The notes: generated from the sequence alone by a model not told the origin. DNA of 64,000 bases from Entonaema liquescens (GCA_902805475.1 CADCSX010000006.1:2418001-2482000); one strand, 5' to 3'. Shown: positions 1 to 12,875, counted from the stretch's first letter. Numbers and translations are program-made.

Positions 1-3000
1 TACGCGTCTCTTTCTCGTTAAGAGGACGTCGGGGGTCAGAGAGCATAGCGCGTTGTTCCTCTAGGCGTTCTTGCTTCAGTTGTTCCCGTTCCCGTTTTTC
101 GCAATACGCTCAGCTCTTTCGGAGTCACCATTAGGCCGGGAACTCTTAAGTGCAGCACGTCGTGGAGCGCTGGCCTCCAATTCCTTCGCAAGATATTCAT
201 CTTCCTTTTTCTTCTCCTCTTCGGCTTTGATGGCTGCCAGCTGATCTGCTGGGATGATTTGATCCCAATCAAGTGCAAGGTCATCGACTTTAACATCGGT
301 GTATTGCATAAAGTTGTCCCAATCGATTCCGCCAGTGCTCAGATTCATCTTGTCGTCTACCTTAGTCTTAGTGACTTCAGCATTCTCTAGTATAGAATCA
401 ATATCGAGCTGTTCCAGTCTCTCTTGGTTGCCAGACTGTTCAAACATCTTTTGGGATCGCATTTTCAGTACCCATTGGATGTCATCTGCTGACTTAGCTT
501 CATCCATCTTGAGACCCTTTTGCTTGAACTCTTCTCTGAATGCCTTGCCGTCGTCAGTGACGCCAGCTTGGATGGCAAGATATTCAAGTAAAAGCTTATT
601 CCGAGCACGCTCAAGGACCTCCTCTTCGATGGTCTCCTTGGAAACAAGACGGTAAACAGTCACAGGTTTCTTCTGCCCAATACGATGGGCTCTTGCCATA
701 GCTTGAAGGTCAGCCTGAGGATTCCAGTCCGAATCGAAGATGATAACAGTATCAGCAGTCATGAGGTTAATACCCAACCCGCCGGCTCGTGTTGAGAGCA
801 GGAAGCAAAAGTCGGAACTATCTTCTGCATTGAAATGGTTAATTGCCAATCGTCGTGGACCAGCACCGATAGTCCCATCTAACCGTTGGAACTGATATCC
901 ACGTAGTCGAAGATAGTCTCCGAGAATATCCAGTACTTTGACCATTTGACTAAAAATCAGAACACGATGGTTATCCTTCTTCAACTTGTTGAGAAGCTGA
1001 TCCAGTAACATCATCTTTCCACTACTGGCAATTAAACCCTTGATTTGGTCTTCCCGACGTTCACTGCCATTAAGGACCTTCTCCTCGGCGCCAGGGAACA
1101 TATACGGGTGGTTGCTGACTTTCTTCAACTCCATGACGATGTTCAATAAAGACGACTTCTGACCATTGTTTCCCTCGTTAAGGGCGGCATAATTCCTGGT
1201 CAGGATGTTTTTGTAATACTCAAGTTGGACATCTGAAAGCTCTACGCGGATGATCTTCTCAGTCTTGGGCGGAAGATCTGACTCCACCGTTTCTTTTGTT
1301 CTGCGCAAGATGAACGGTGCAATGGCAGCATGCAGATCCCGAAGTTTGGTTTGCGCATCTGCGGCAGCAAGAGTATCCAGGTCCTCATCAATGTGGACTT
1401 TGCCGGGGTTCAAGAAATCGAGAAGCGATGACAACTCAGCCAAGTTGTTCTGGATGGGAGTACCAGTGATCAGAACCTTAGCAGGAGCACCGAAACTCAT
1501 AAGTTCCGAATACAGCTTAGATTCCTTGTTCTTTAGACGGTGAGCCTCATCCACAGCCAGAGCTTGCCATTTGATACTCCTCAAAAAGTCAGCATCCATC
1601 AATATATATTCGTAAGAAGTGACTAGGACATTGAATTTGTGCTTTTTGGGGTTGCCGTTGAACATGAGTTCATGGTCGCGTATCGTATTTCGTGCTTCTG
1701 CATTGCCTAAGTAAACGACATAGTTCAGATCTGGTGACCATAAGTTGAAGGTATCACACCAGGCGGGAATAACACTTAGAGGCGCGACGACCAAGAAGGG
1801 GCCTTCTTGTTTGCGCTCGTTTCGGAGCCAGCTTAAAAATGCGACAGTTTGAACAGTCTTGCCAAGGCCCATTTCATCGGCAAGAATGACATTGTTTGCA
1901 CGACACCAATTAAGGCACAAGAAGTTCAGTCCCGTAAGCTGAAATCCTCTCAGCTCACCACCTTGTATGTAGCTAGGCTGCTTCTCGAGTTTCAAAAACT
2001 TGCTTCGTGTCGATGGATTTGACTCGTACTTATCAGATGTCCACGATCTTGATTGGCGATCGAGGAATTGGTCAATCTTATCTTGAGCCAATCCAGCGAT
2101 TGTCGATGCTTGCTCCCATGTGCAATGCTCATACGTGAGACCCTTCCATTTGACGAAATATTCGCGTCCTTCATCACCACTCCGCTGGGTAACAACGCGT
2201 TCTACCTTTGTATAGTCTTCTAAGGCGTCTTGTTCGCGTTCCTTGTCGAGCATATATTGTTCTCGAGTCTCAGGTGGAAGGTCTTCACCAGCGAACTTGA
2301 GCTCCATCTCGTACTCGATGGTCCTCTTGTAATAATTTTCAAGTTTTCGGAAACCACGGTACCCGCGAAGTGTCTCTAAAGTATCCCACGTGTTATGGAG
2401 GTAGGATTTACCTTGCCATTTAATATTGTACTCAAAGTCGTCCCTGGTCGCGTCCGGGGTTAATTCACCACCATCTGTCATGCGATGGCCTACAACTTTT
2501 TCAATATACATGGTATCTTCAGCGAGATCCTCACCAGCCCAGTAATTAGGGGTCAGTTCAGATTCGTCCTCATCATCGAGGTCACTTTCGTGGTATGTCT
2601 GAACTTGTTGGACAGCTCTTCTGTTGGACCATCGCTTTTCAGCATACAAGAGGGACTGTGGTTGGTTTTGCTGGCGGCGAGCTTTCTTCATGAACGTCCG
2701 AGCACGAGCTCCACCGTAAGTATCCGAGTCGGAATCATCGGCAGGCGTTTGTCTGGCGGGTGTGCCCCGTTTTGAAGCTATTGGCATTAATTTATCAGCT
2801 TACGAAGACCACTATCTACACTCAATAATCAACTTACATTGCCGTGAGATCTCCACGCGAATCTTCTTCGTTCGACGATTCGTAGGAACAACATCAGATT
2901 CAGAATCTTCCTCTTCGTCAGATTCAACCTATAGAAAATGGCATTAGAATGAAAGTCGGCACAAATAAGCTTTAACAGGAAGTGTGTAACTTACAATCTT

Positions 3001-3603
3001 AGGCTGCTTCGTAGGGCGAGACTAATAGAGATAAATTAGCAGGAGTTTGCAATGATAGCCAGATCCACGTACACTTCGTCTTAAGCCATATAGCTCTGGG
3101 TTCTCCCGTATATACTCGTCCTCGTCACCTCCAGCTTTTCTCTTCGGGGCACGGCGAGAGCTATTTGAAGTAGACGTTTCGTCCTGAGGAATATCGCTTT
3201 GAGAAGGAGCGGGGCTATCCTCCATGTCAAAGTCTGCATCATCTGAGGCATTATTGTCTTCATCATTATCGGTTGACTCGGCACCGGCTGGAGAGTCTAG
3301 GTCTTGTTCGACATCTCGAGGTGATTGATCATTAGAGGGGGATGGGGAGGATGATTCTCGAAGGGCAGTATTATCGTTTACGTCCGACAGATCGCTCTCG
3401 CTAATACGGCCATCTAGGACGATTCTTGCATTCCCTTCCGTCTCTGGCGACATATGGCCGTTGACGGGACTGGGCTCTGGTGAGCTCGACATATTGGGAT
3501 CGAACAACGCCTGTCTGCTACATGACAGCAAGGTTAGCTAGTATTTACAGAAGAAATGCTACATATTATAGGGTTGGCGGATAGCGCTGAGATCAGCGAT
3601 CAT
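1..3603 (-). CDS. CHD1: CHD1-type chromatin-remodelling ATPase, 3' end off window
   Basis: This ATP-dependent nucleosome remodeller acts in the nucleus on transcribed chromatin. Five exons can be read: 3603-3563, 3517-3073, 3021-2995, 2928-2838 and 2777 to the left edge. The acidic Ser/Asp/Glu-rich N-terminus (about 200 residues) is followed by tandem chromodomains (about residues 290-450), an SNF2 ATPase with the Walker A motif DEMGLGKT and the DEAH box, and a helicase C domain ending in the ARAHRIGQ motif. This order is diagnostic for CHD1. The in-frame ATG at 2787 is not the start: its first codons lie in the last intron. The frame breaks at 95-99, where a run of five A (minus strand) precedes a tga, while the next frame continues with the expected Arg/Glu-rich sequence to the edge. 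The SANT/SLIDE-like C-terminal region lies outside the window. Confidence 0.93.
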
Positions 3604-4521
3604 GATAAAGAAACAAATAGCTATTAAACATGAGAAATGAGCCTGACAATGGATCTGGCGCATATCAAGTGATGCTCCGATGAAGACGAGGCTGATGGGT
3701 GATGGAAAAGGAATTGCGGTCTACGGGTGTTGACGTGACGTGTGAAGAAGGCTCAACGCGTCGGACAACCCGAGAATGACAGATTCCATCTACATATCAG
3801 CGTCCGAGAAGCTCGGATACAGGTAAAGAAGTGATAGTGAGGTCGCGTGAACATGTCTTCGAGATGGATTCGATGTCAAGTACGCGGCAGAATAACAAGC
3901 TCCAGCCTTGTCCAGCAACAGTACAAACAGCGGGGTATAATTAAAATACTTACGAATCATCAACTTGAGTATCCCAGACAGGAAAAGAAGTAATATGATA
4001 TGGGTCTATGAGGTTGATGATGTACGGGCGCGGCCCCGTATGGTGCGTGTTGTGGGCAATAGTGATGAGAAACTGGCGGAAAATCGACCTGGAAGAATTG
4101 GTGGTCGGGGAACATTGAAAGTGGACGGGACGGACGGTGGGAGGTACCTACCTTGCCAGCTTTTTGAAGACGCTAGTAGGAGAATGGACTAGTATAGCAC
4201 AGCCACAAGCCACAGTGACTATGATAAAAAAAAAAAAAAAGCTAAACGCGAACTGACATGACTAAAACATGATACGACCGCACGCACTTTACGTGTACTG
4301 TGGTAAGTTACCAACCGAATTAAGCTTTTTCATTCACTACTTCCATTCTACCAACATAGGTAAAGCCCCTCCAATCGATTTAAACTTTCAACTGCGAATG
4401 GCTGGCAGCCGGGTGTCCCGCAAGTGTAGCTTAAACCGTGCTAGTTAATAACTATAGAAACTGTGATTACAGTGAGAGCACCTTTAATAACCAGATCTTT
4501 TACAACTCATCAGAGTCAATA

Positions 4522-4557
4522 TGCTATCCTACCTGCTATTCTACCTGCTATCCTACC
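4522..4557. repeat. 12-bp tandem repeat, three units
   Basis: Three adjacent 12-bp units of the form tgctatcctacc are visible; the middle unit has one change (c to t). They are followed by a partial fourth unit. Confidence 0.85.
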
Positions 4558-5807
4558 TGCTCATTAGCAAACCTTCATATTTTACAGTGACTAAACCATT
4601 TCCAATGAATTAATCAATTAGATACAATCAGAAGTGTCCTTATCTTACATCCACATCCATACGTGTCATCCCATCCGCTCTGATCCCGTGCTAAGTAACA
4701 AACACATACACATGCTGCGTTAGTTATCACGTAAGACACCTTCTATCCAAGCACGACGTCTCTGATTAGGTAGGTTAAACTAACGCAAAGCTTTAGGAAT
4801 GCAGATAACGAAATTGTTGAAATTTTTAATATTTTCAATATGCTTATATTAATGTGATGGTTGGCGTAACATACCAATTTTATAGTTAAATATAACAAAC
4901 GGGCATCGACGAGGTGGAGAGAGCCATCCCAAGTAGCTTTACATAATGTCTTGGCGGATGGTTCGAACACGAACTAAAAGGAAGAAGCGTCTTTAAAGTC
5001 GAGGTTGATTCAATATGTAATCCGTAGAAACTGGCTAGTTAATCATAGTTAGTTCTGATTGGACGATAAGGAAACATATTAGTCAGCTCAACAAGAACAG
5101 TCCCCCGTTCTGCCCGTTTGCTCGCGCTTTGCCCCCTGACATCACGAATTACCGTAACTATGATGTGACATACTTTTTTTATTCACCTAATAATTTTTCA
5201 ATTCAGTGTTAAGTTACTATATATCATCCGTAGAAGTTTTGTAATATTATGTCTTTTTGGCAGTACCAGCAACCTTTGAGAGTGAATACATTGTCTAGAT
5301 GCATAGTAACCCTCGAGAATAAAGCAAGGGTTACCTATATGGAATGACTCGATGGAATTCACACTACTGCTATTAAATTTCTATAAAGGCTTCCCATAAG
5401 TATTAATAAATTTAAAGCCAATTTATAACATTAGTATGTAGCAGTACTTCGAGAACACAAAATGTAGGTAAAGTTTTAAAAGGGGTATTCACCGTTCAAC
5501 GTCTCAATTCTCCAAGTTAAATATTATAAACTCGCATTATAAACACAACAATTACACAACTCAAGGCTTATATAAAGGAATGTAGTCTGAGCTGTCTGTT
5601 GGTTGTAGAAAAATCCCTTTATAGGGCATTTTTTAAGCTTCGAGTCACTATTTAAGTAACATTTGTCGATCGATATAAATATTTGCATTACACCTTACCG
5701 CATCTGAAGGGTTGGGGCCAGTTGAAAATACATGGAGGATCGCCTAGATTCATGCTACGACTGATATCAAAACCTCTAGGGCGCAAAATAGCAGAGTAGA
5801 AGGCAGT

Positions 5808-5945
5808 GTCAGGCGTCTCACTTGAGACCCCTTTAGAGCAAAGAAGCTGTTTAGCACGTATAGCGCTGACTTTAGAGCTACCCTAACTAGAGTTTCTTAC
5901 GGAATAGCGAAGTTGTTTCCTCACCTTTTAGTTTGCCTCGTAACA
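5808..5945 (+). repeat. Dispersed repeat, copy A (mutated)
   Basis: This 138-bp stretch aligns with 24100-24237 on the same strand, with about one indel. It shares anchors such as acttgagacccc and agagctaccctaac/agagccatcttagt. In the second half most differences are T in this copy against C in the other, or A against G, often at CpA/TpG. That is the pattern left by repeat-induced point mutation. Confidence 0.75.
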
Positions 5946-6720
5946 GGTGTGATAGAGGAAAGTGACGTTCCGTATATCACTACATATAGGGGTAAGCTAC
6001 TAAGGAAGGGCTAGATTGTATCTATCATGAAATATTTCTGTCAGATAACCTCAGATCTAAGTAAGATTTGATCTTGCTATTCAGGGGATCATTGAGTGGC
6101 TTGTATACCTAATAATAGGTAATGAATTATAACTTTTGAAACGTATGCTATGTAGACTCATGAGCATCAGGTATGCAAGACCTCCCGTAGGATTTGCTAA
6201 AGATGGACATAGGTACTAGTACCCGGTACCTGACGTTACCTGATAAACCGCCAAGATATCCAGATCTAGTTACACCGTAGATATAATTAAGCTTCTAGGG
6301 TCCCGTTTGGCGAGGCATTTCTGATTAGCTACGGTAGCTCAAGATACCCAGGCTGCTGGTAAGAGAGGTAGAGAACTGGTATCTTAGGAAGTAAGCATAC
6401 ATTCTGACCTTCTACCGTCATATTCACGCTGGCTGCATTGAGATAAAGCTATTTAGCTTAGGCAAGCTGTACTGCAGTTTAAGTATTTTCTGTCTACTAA
6501 TTACCTTTGCTGGTGTTTGAAAACCTAAGCCTCTCCTCTAAGATAAGTCTACTCGGGAGTATTCATCAGCCGAACGGGAAACCAATTAATTCGTGACAGC
6601 TGAATATGCCCGTATGTCTTTGCTATCATTGCAGGCGTCGTTACCAAACCCATGACCTATCATCCGCGCATCCAAGTATGACAACTTCTCTCCCTGATAG
6701 GACTTGTAGTATGGACACAG

Positions 6721-7625
6721 CTAGGTGGTGCCACCCCCTCCGCATATCGGGCCGGTCGTGGGCTCCGGTATGAATCTGGCAGCCGTGCCACCAGCACTAC
6801 TCTCGCCGGCGGCCAGCTCAGAGCTTAGGGACGAATACACCGAGTTAGTATACGCTGTGCCTAGCGTCGTGGTCTTCCAGACCTCGTCATACCAGGTGCC
6901 GATGGGCGCTACCGTCTGCTTGCCAACAGTCTGGACAGGCGTACTTGGTATGCTAATAGAGCAGCCTGAGATGGTCGCGCACTTGGAAGCTGACGAGAGC
7001 GTCTTGCCGGCCGAGACGTACGTTGTGGTGGTGCATGCCTCGGCTGTCTGCGTCTTGCATTCGTACACCTTGTCGGTCGTAATCTGTCCGTCTTCCCCAA
7101 TGGTTATCCTGGGCCAGTTCGGCAGGTTTCCTTTAATGTTCATGCCCGACGGCCATTTTACTAGGCCGGTGGGGGCGGGTCCGGACTCGTAAATTCCCGG
7201 CGGCAAGTTCCAATGCCAGGCGCCGATATGAGTCTCGCCCCACGAGATGCAGATAGAGAAGAACCATGCCGTGCAAGGCACAACCACGCCGGTGTCTGTC
7301 GGCGTGGGTTTGTCAATGGTGGTCGTCACAGGGATGATCTGGCCGTATATGGGCCAGGTGGCCCAGACAGGCAACGGAGTGGTGGTGGGAGGGGGTTGGC
7401 TTTTACTACAGGCTGTGACTGGGACGTCAATGAGAGTGTGGTGGGTGGCACTAGTACTCAGGCTGTCGCTATTGCTATCTCTGTCGCCATCAATGCTAAC
7501 CGGCTCGTTACCTGGGAGCGCAATTATGTATTGCGCTGCGTTTGGGGCATAATGTATCAAGGCCGATTGTATAAGGCTCCATTGTGTAGCCAGAAAAGCT
7601 AGAGAGAGAGCGAGGGGACCCGTCA
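6721..7625 (-). CDS. Secreted protein resembling the C-terminal tail of fungal GH18 chitinases
   Basis: Single exon, 301 residues if started at the ATG at 7625, which gives a credible signal peptide (about residues 1-23, MTGPLALSLAFLATQWSLI...). An in-frame ATG eight codons upstream (7649) would weaken that signal. A Ser/Thr/Pro-rich stretch is followed by a region with CTAWFFSICISWG and LPPGIYESGPAP, then Thr/Ser-rich sequence with several Cys, and a Gly-rich end. I associate the ICISWG/LPPGIY region with the tail downstream of the catalytic domain in killer-toxin-like fungal chitinases; this is from memory and not a computed match. No GH18 catalytic motif (DxxDxDxE) is seen here or upstream. 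It could be a stand-alone cell-wall protein or a chitinase remnant. Confidence 0.55.
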
Positions 7626-7650
7626 TGTCGCCGTAGAGGTATGATAGCAA

Positions 7651-8758
7651 CCTGTGGAACCAAGAGAAGCATGAGAAGCAAGAAACGAACTGATATAGGA
7701 AGTAGTATCTTTCATTAATGCCATGAAGAGGAACACTAGCCGCGGAAAAATTGTGCCTAACGCACCCGGGTTGGAGAGTTGCGCATGACCTGTCAAATTG
7801 CTGACGGTCAGATTACCTCCAACTTGGTCCAGAACGAGGACGGAAGCGTTGTGGCGTTTTCGCCATTGTATAGAATTTCCCTCCTTAGGCACTTGTTTGC
7901 GGTTCGGGTGTAGTATTGGCGTCATTATAGTATATGCGGTCTAGGCTGGGCCATTTGATGATCTATTAAGCTCTGTGGAGTGTAGGGTGGTAGTATAAGA
8001 TTATAGTAATGAAGTCTTGGGGCTGACACCGCTTTAACCCGACGCCGCTACTCTGAATTACCTATCATCTATTGTGATATATACTCGATAAACATAGGTA
8101 AGGGGGTGGATAATGTGTATGTATAGACATACTTTTATAACTTACAATACGTTCATTTTGTATTCCGTTAGGTACATGTATAAATCAATCAATAGGGGCT
8201 TTATCTTATTTTGTCCTATTTATTTGTATCGCCTCCATACTGGATGATAACATATTTAGTCCGCGGCTGGGACAAGGTTTCTACTTCGGTATTATATCGT
8301 CAGACGCCGACCATGGCCAGGTCATTATTTTTTGAAGCTGTTGCTGCTCATCAATGCATTCCAAATCAACATCTTTCCAAAGATACAAGTCCTACTGATG
8401 TTTGATATGTTTCGTGGAAGGAACTTGCGATGCTTGGCTAAGCCCTGGATAGATACGAAGTGTCTATAATCCTCGTGTTCTGCATGTCAGCATGTCTTAT
8501 TTAGCAAGGTCCATTTCACCTACCTAGAGATGAAAGGCACACCTTTGGTCCATTGGATGGGAGAATATCCCTTTCACACATGACCATGTTGTCGTAAATA
8601 AGCAAGCTAGTAGTTACGCCGGCCAAGAGAACCCATGGTCCTTACCTCAAGTATCACTGTTCTACGAGTCTATTTCATTACCTTGAGCTGTTGTACGAAG
8701 CATTTCTCTTGCTGTCCACGACCCATCACTCTTGGTTTTTCTAATCTTGCAACAGACG
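7651..8758. other. Intergenic region
   Basis: No supported gene. An open frame at 7623-7925 (minus) lies directly upstream of the secreted protein gene and could be an additional 5' exon, but no canonical splice pair joins it in frame. The remaining 800 bases are AT-rich with frequent stops and form the promoter side of the metallopeptidase gene. Confidence 0.5.
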
Positions 8759-10113
8759 ATGGCAAAGCTCCTCTTCCCTCTGGGTCTGGTCACAGTCATT
8801 CTTTGCCTCCTATTACGAACCGCCTCGGGAGTGTCCCTCAATGAACTCTTCGTAGTTCACCCTGGTAATTCTAAGGGTGGCTGCGATAAGTATTTTGATC
8901 AGGTGAAAAAGGACGGGATTCTGGATGACTGGCTAGAAGAGATCAACTACAGCCTCGCCACGGCTATTGACGGGATTGATGAGTATAACCAAGAAGTAAA
9001 GGTTCGAAGGGCGCTCCAAACCTTTTTCGGAATCCGCAACGCAGGACGGGCAAGGGGGGACACAATACAGAAGATCAAAAATATCAGCGGTACGTACTAA
9101 CTCCTATTCTCCTATACGTGAACGTCTATTAGTACAAAAACTTTTATCTGCCTTTATTTGATAAGTCGTTCATATTAACTTGAACGTGTCGGCTGGGCTA
9201 ACTTCACAGTTAGACAACCTCAAGCGTGTCCATGAGTTCTTCGGATTTGAAAAAATCCCCCCCGGTGGCCCTTCGCAGGGTCAACCTATATATCCCCTGA
9301 ATGGAGACCGCTATCTGTTTTGCGGTAGCGATTTCCTAGTGCAACAGAAGGAGGACACGGTAGCCTTAGACTGGGAGGCTAAACAGATTCTAGACAACAA
9401 AGGTAAGGCCGTTACCATCGCGAACGTACCAGGGTATGCCGAAGCCCTCCGCGCCGACGCAAACAACAAGGCCTGGTGGTCTGGCGATTCCACGCCAGCG
9501 AAGGGATACTATTTCTCAACTACCGGCGGAACTTATTGCGACAAGAACACGAAAAATCTCGGCCTCACCGCGGCAATTCAAGAGCTGAAGGCAGATCCCT
9601 CTGGCCTACCCACAGTGCACAAACAAATTGAGCTCATTGTCCTCTGTGGCGAGAGTTTCACGAATACCAAACAACCAGACTCTTACAAGGTTGGGGACGG
9701 GAAAATCCAGGACGGCACCGATCTTACGGCCGTGGTGCCTAAGAGCTCGACGCTCCTACACGAAGCATTTCATCTTATCTTCGGGGTAGATGACGGCAGC
9801 AATCCCAGTAACCCTGTTGGGTTTCTCGAGGGCAACGAGATATGTGAGTAACGTCTATGTAATACCTAGAATGACTATCTATAATACTGACTCGTTATGG
9901 ATAGATGATCTTGCCCAATGCATTGAAGCCGCCCGGACGGACCCCGTCACAGCGCGAAGAAACCCCGAAAACTATGTCTTTTTCGTCACGCACATGTACT
10001 ACCTGTTTGGGGAACCGGTGGCTGGTTCTGGTAGCTCTATAGATGTAAATTGGGATTTTGCTGCGACCAAGAAGGGTTCAAACTGGGTTTATGGGGCTAT
10101 TGGAACACCTTAG
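8759..10113 (+). CDS. Secreted Asp-zincin-like (M35-type) metallopeptidase
   Basis: Three exons, 8759-9089, 9214-9843 and 9905-10113, give 389 residues. The model needs the acceptor ttag at 9210-9213, since the nearby cacag shifts the frame. The start at 8759 gives a strong signal peptide (about residues 1-24), so the product is probably secreted. HEAFH at residues 293-297 is a zincin HExxH motif. Downstream, a Cys followed by a DP..A..NPENYVFF stretch resembles the region after the third zinc ligand in deuterolysin/M35-like fungal proteases. Family placement rests on these motifs only. It lies divergently from the chitinase-tail-like gene. Secreted zincins of this kind act as nutritional proteases or as virulence-associated factors; nothing here distinguishes these roles. 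Confidence 0.75.
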
Positions 10114-10411
10114 GAGAAGCCCAGAGTATAAGCTAAGACTAAAGAAGACACGGTCCTTCGTAGGCCTGAAGCTGTCATGGACCATTTACCCCAGAATTTA
10201 GTATCTGGAATCAATCGCTTAACTGTCATGTTATTCACAGCTTAAAGCATCGATACCACCCCCCTTTTCTTCATCGTTAAAGAAAGTATCCCCTGAAAAC
10301 CTCACCCCGAAACTATACAAGTAAATAATTGTGTTAAGTAGTATGCATATATCAATACGAGAGTTATCACGCTCGGGACCCGTAACAAGTGTAGATTTAT
10401 TATCTTAATTA

Positions 10412-11467
10412 TTAGTGTAACTCCTGTTCAAGGAATTCTTTCATATTCCGTTCGTACTCCAGGTCTTCCTCTTCCTCGCCTTCTTCATCTCCCTCTTTTT
10501 CTTCCTCCTTGGGGCTGATTAGATACGGTGCCGACCAAATATCCCAACGCTCTTGCTCCCAGGCGGTAACCGGAGGCATCACCTTTGCCACAGTTTGGGC
10601 CCACGATTCCCTTGCTTGAGGGTTTTTAGCCAAAGTCTCTTCCCGCTCCGGAGTGGCGCCACTGTAGCCATTCCAGCGACGAAACTCACACAAAAGTGAC
10701 TCCTCGCCACTCTTACTTTCCGCTGTCGCCTCCTGTTGTCCTTGCTGCCAGAGGTCGCTGTCTACACAGGCCCACGCCGTCCAAAAGTGCATGCGCGAAT
10801 GTGGCCACCGGACACGAAGGTCATCGCAACCCGTGGGTAGGAACTGGTCGAACGCACTGTACACGGCGCTGTACCACGATTCAGGGATAGTGACACCTGT
10901 ATATGGCATTGCGAGAATGGTGAGCGTTACGCGGCCTTGTAGGTCCTCTTCAAATCTATAGCCGGAATTCCACTGAAAGGCGAGGAACCGCGACGTTACT
11001 GAAGGTAATGAAGCGTTTTCTGCGTCGCCCGGGGACGGACCCTGTAGCAATGTGCTTGGCATGAGGGGAGCCTGTAAGCCGTTCTCGGGCAGACCTCTAA
11101 GGAGTTGATCACAAGCGGGAGAGTCCTGGAAATTCTTCAAGGCTTCCGCTGACTCCCAGACTAGCATTAGGTATTGCGAGTTAGCGAAATGAATACATTA
11201 AAACGTTCAGCCCCTGAATGGTGTGCGGCAACGTTTGGGCCTGGAAAACTCACGAATGATTAAAGCAGCCTGCTCTGGATCATCGACCTTCCGCCCTAGC
11301 CAGGCCTTCTGGCAACCTGCCACACCCGTCAGGGGACCGAGATGCGTATTCAAATGGCTTGTCGACCATATTGGCCAATCCTGCCCAGACGGCAAGTGGA
11401 ATCGTGTCCAACTTGTCCGCTTATGTTGCTGTCGGAGTTTACTTTTGATTTCCTTAACACGAGCCAT
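10412..11467 (-). CDS. Hypothetical protein with ABM-like (dimeric alpha/beta barrel) N-terminus
   Basis: Two exons, 11467-11254 and 11160-10412, joined across a 93-bp intron (gtgagt..ctag), give 320 residues. The first part, with GCQKAWLGRKVDDPEQA followed by LWESAEALKNFQ, resembles the stress-responsive/antibiotic-biosynthesis-monooxygenase ferredoxin-like fold, in which a Trp-x-Ser helix is typical. The middle is unassigned, and the C-terminus is extremely acidic (Glu/Asp-rich, about residues 290-315). An in-frame ATG 12 codons upstream (11503) is possible; I chose MARVKEIKS because the upstream residues look like a 5' UTR. I do not recognise a specific function. Confidence 0.6.
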
Positions 11468-11782
11468 GATACAAACTGGGATGACGCTGTTATGAAATGT
11501 CAATGTGAGTAATATAAAGTAGAAGTTACCTGCCTAGGTAAAAAACGGGAGGGGAAGGGCTTTTGAATACCTACGGAATATTCTTCTAACTGGCATAAGA
11601 TATTATCCCCCTTTAGTACAAAACCGGACATTTGAGAATGACATTAGTTTCTTACATAGCATGATGTCAGAGAAATGATAGAATTCAAGCAATACTTGTA
11701 GCCTGTTGGAAATTACCTAGTATAACGATTCATATAAACATGAAATGTAAGATCACCAACCCAGCAATTTAGTCACTGCTCG

Positions 11783-12875
11783 CTATTCTCTTTTCATGTC
11801 CTCTAAAATCCTCGAGGCACCCGCGAAGTTTAGTTCCTGCATAGTCTCTTCCCATAACCTCTCATTCAACTCCTTGCCTTCCGCCCCGTACCAGATTAGG
11901 GGGTATCTACTGACATTAGAACCTGAACTCTCCCTTGTAATCACGAAATAAGGAAAGACGGAGGAATGCTTACGGCTTGATAGTCCAGTCACTAATAAAA
12001 CTTCCATGGCCCTCTCTGTCTTGAATAATAGCCGCGTCAAGATACGTAGTAGCACCAACGTCCACCCGTCTTCCAAAGAGAAAATGGAGAACCGCCACCA
12101 CTTTACCAGCCAGTGTGGGAAATTCGCGGAAAAAAGCCGTGCCCTTGATAGTGCCAGGGTTCGGCATGTTTATGAGGACATCCTCAGAGTTGACGAACTC
12201 GGCGAGCTTGGCGACGAAAAACGTGAGTATGAGCTTGGACCTGGAGTACCAGAGGATTTGACCATATCCCTCGGGCTTGTCAAACTGCTGTAATATAGAG
12301 CCCTTTGTTTCAATGTCTGCTTGATACGCCAAGTCTGATCCTACAATGCTGAGCACAGGAGGTCTTTGGGCACCGATGACTTTCTTGGACTTAAGTACGG
12401 GAAGAAGCAGGATGGCCAGAAGTGCCGTTGAGAGGTAGTTTACCTGCATCGTGAGCTCGTGTCCAGTGGCAGATACTGTCGTATGGGCCATCTTCATCAA
12501 CGCGGCGTTTAGGATAACCATGTCAATGCGTGGCAGGGTTGCGCACTGGTTTACGAAGGCGCGGATGGAATCATATGATTCCATTTCAATGGTCCAAACG
12601 GATATGCTAGAGCCCGGAAACTCCTTCCGTAGCTGATCAGCTGCCTCGTTGCCTTTGGCTTGTGAGCGTACCGCCATGATTAGGTGGGATAATCTTAGTC
12701 CCAGAAATTGCCGACATGCTTCAAAGCCGAGCCCTATGTTACTTCCCGTAATTATGGCCACCTGGCCAGTGAGTTCAGTGCCTGTTGGCACGGGCTTCGG
12801 TGTAGTAAACTGACGGTACAAGAAGCCGAGTAGCGTGGCCTCGAATCCAGCTTGGCTTTCGAGTTCAGACGACAT
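11783..12875 (-). CDS. Short-chain dehydrogenase/reductase, retinol-dehydrogenase-like (SDR-1)
   Basis: Two exons, 12875-11974 and 11906-11783, give 341 residues. The NAD(P)-binding motif TGSNIGLG lies at residues 43-50, a Ser pair at 176/180, and the catalytic pair YSRSK at 210-214, with Asn at 123 in the NAA(L) position. This is a complete classical SDR of the fungal WW-oxidoreductase/retinol-dehydrogenase-like group. The intron falls in phase 2 inside a Pro codon after TIK; the paralogue at 15.8-16.9 kb has its intron at the same place. The second exon carries the group's C-terminal ending (ETMQELNFAG). The substrate cannot be read from sequence. Neighbouring oxidoreductases suggest a metabolite-modifying role, which is inference. 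Confidence 0.85.

Larger units (their letters stand above)
3604..6720. other. AT-rich gene-free region with decayed repeat
   Basis: No convincing gene is seen in about 3.1 kb. The first 600 bases are the CHD1 promoter and 5' region. From about 4.2 kb onward the DNA is AT-rich, dense in stop codons on both strands, and holds an A15 run near 4226 and a 12-bp tandem repeat at 4522. A mutated copy of a dispersed repeat lies at 5808-5945. ORFs such as 4743-4970 have no recognisable features. The composition fits relics of transposons altered by RIP, which is an inference. Confidence 0.6.

Noticed and set aside
76..2787. ATG at 2787 as CHD1 start
   Set aside because: Its first codons lie in an intron; four upstream exons join in frame to a start at 3603.
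7623..7925. Upstream ORF as first exon of the secreted protein gene
   Set aside because: No canonical donor and acceptor pair joins it in frame with the signal peptide, and the start at 7625 explains the protein alone.
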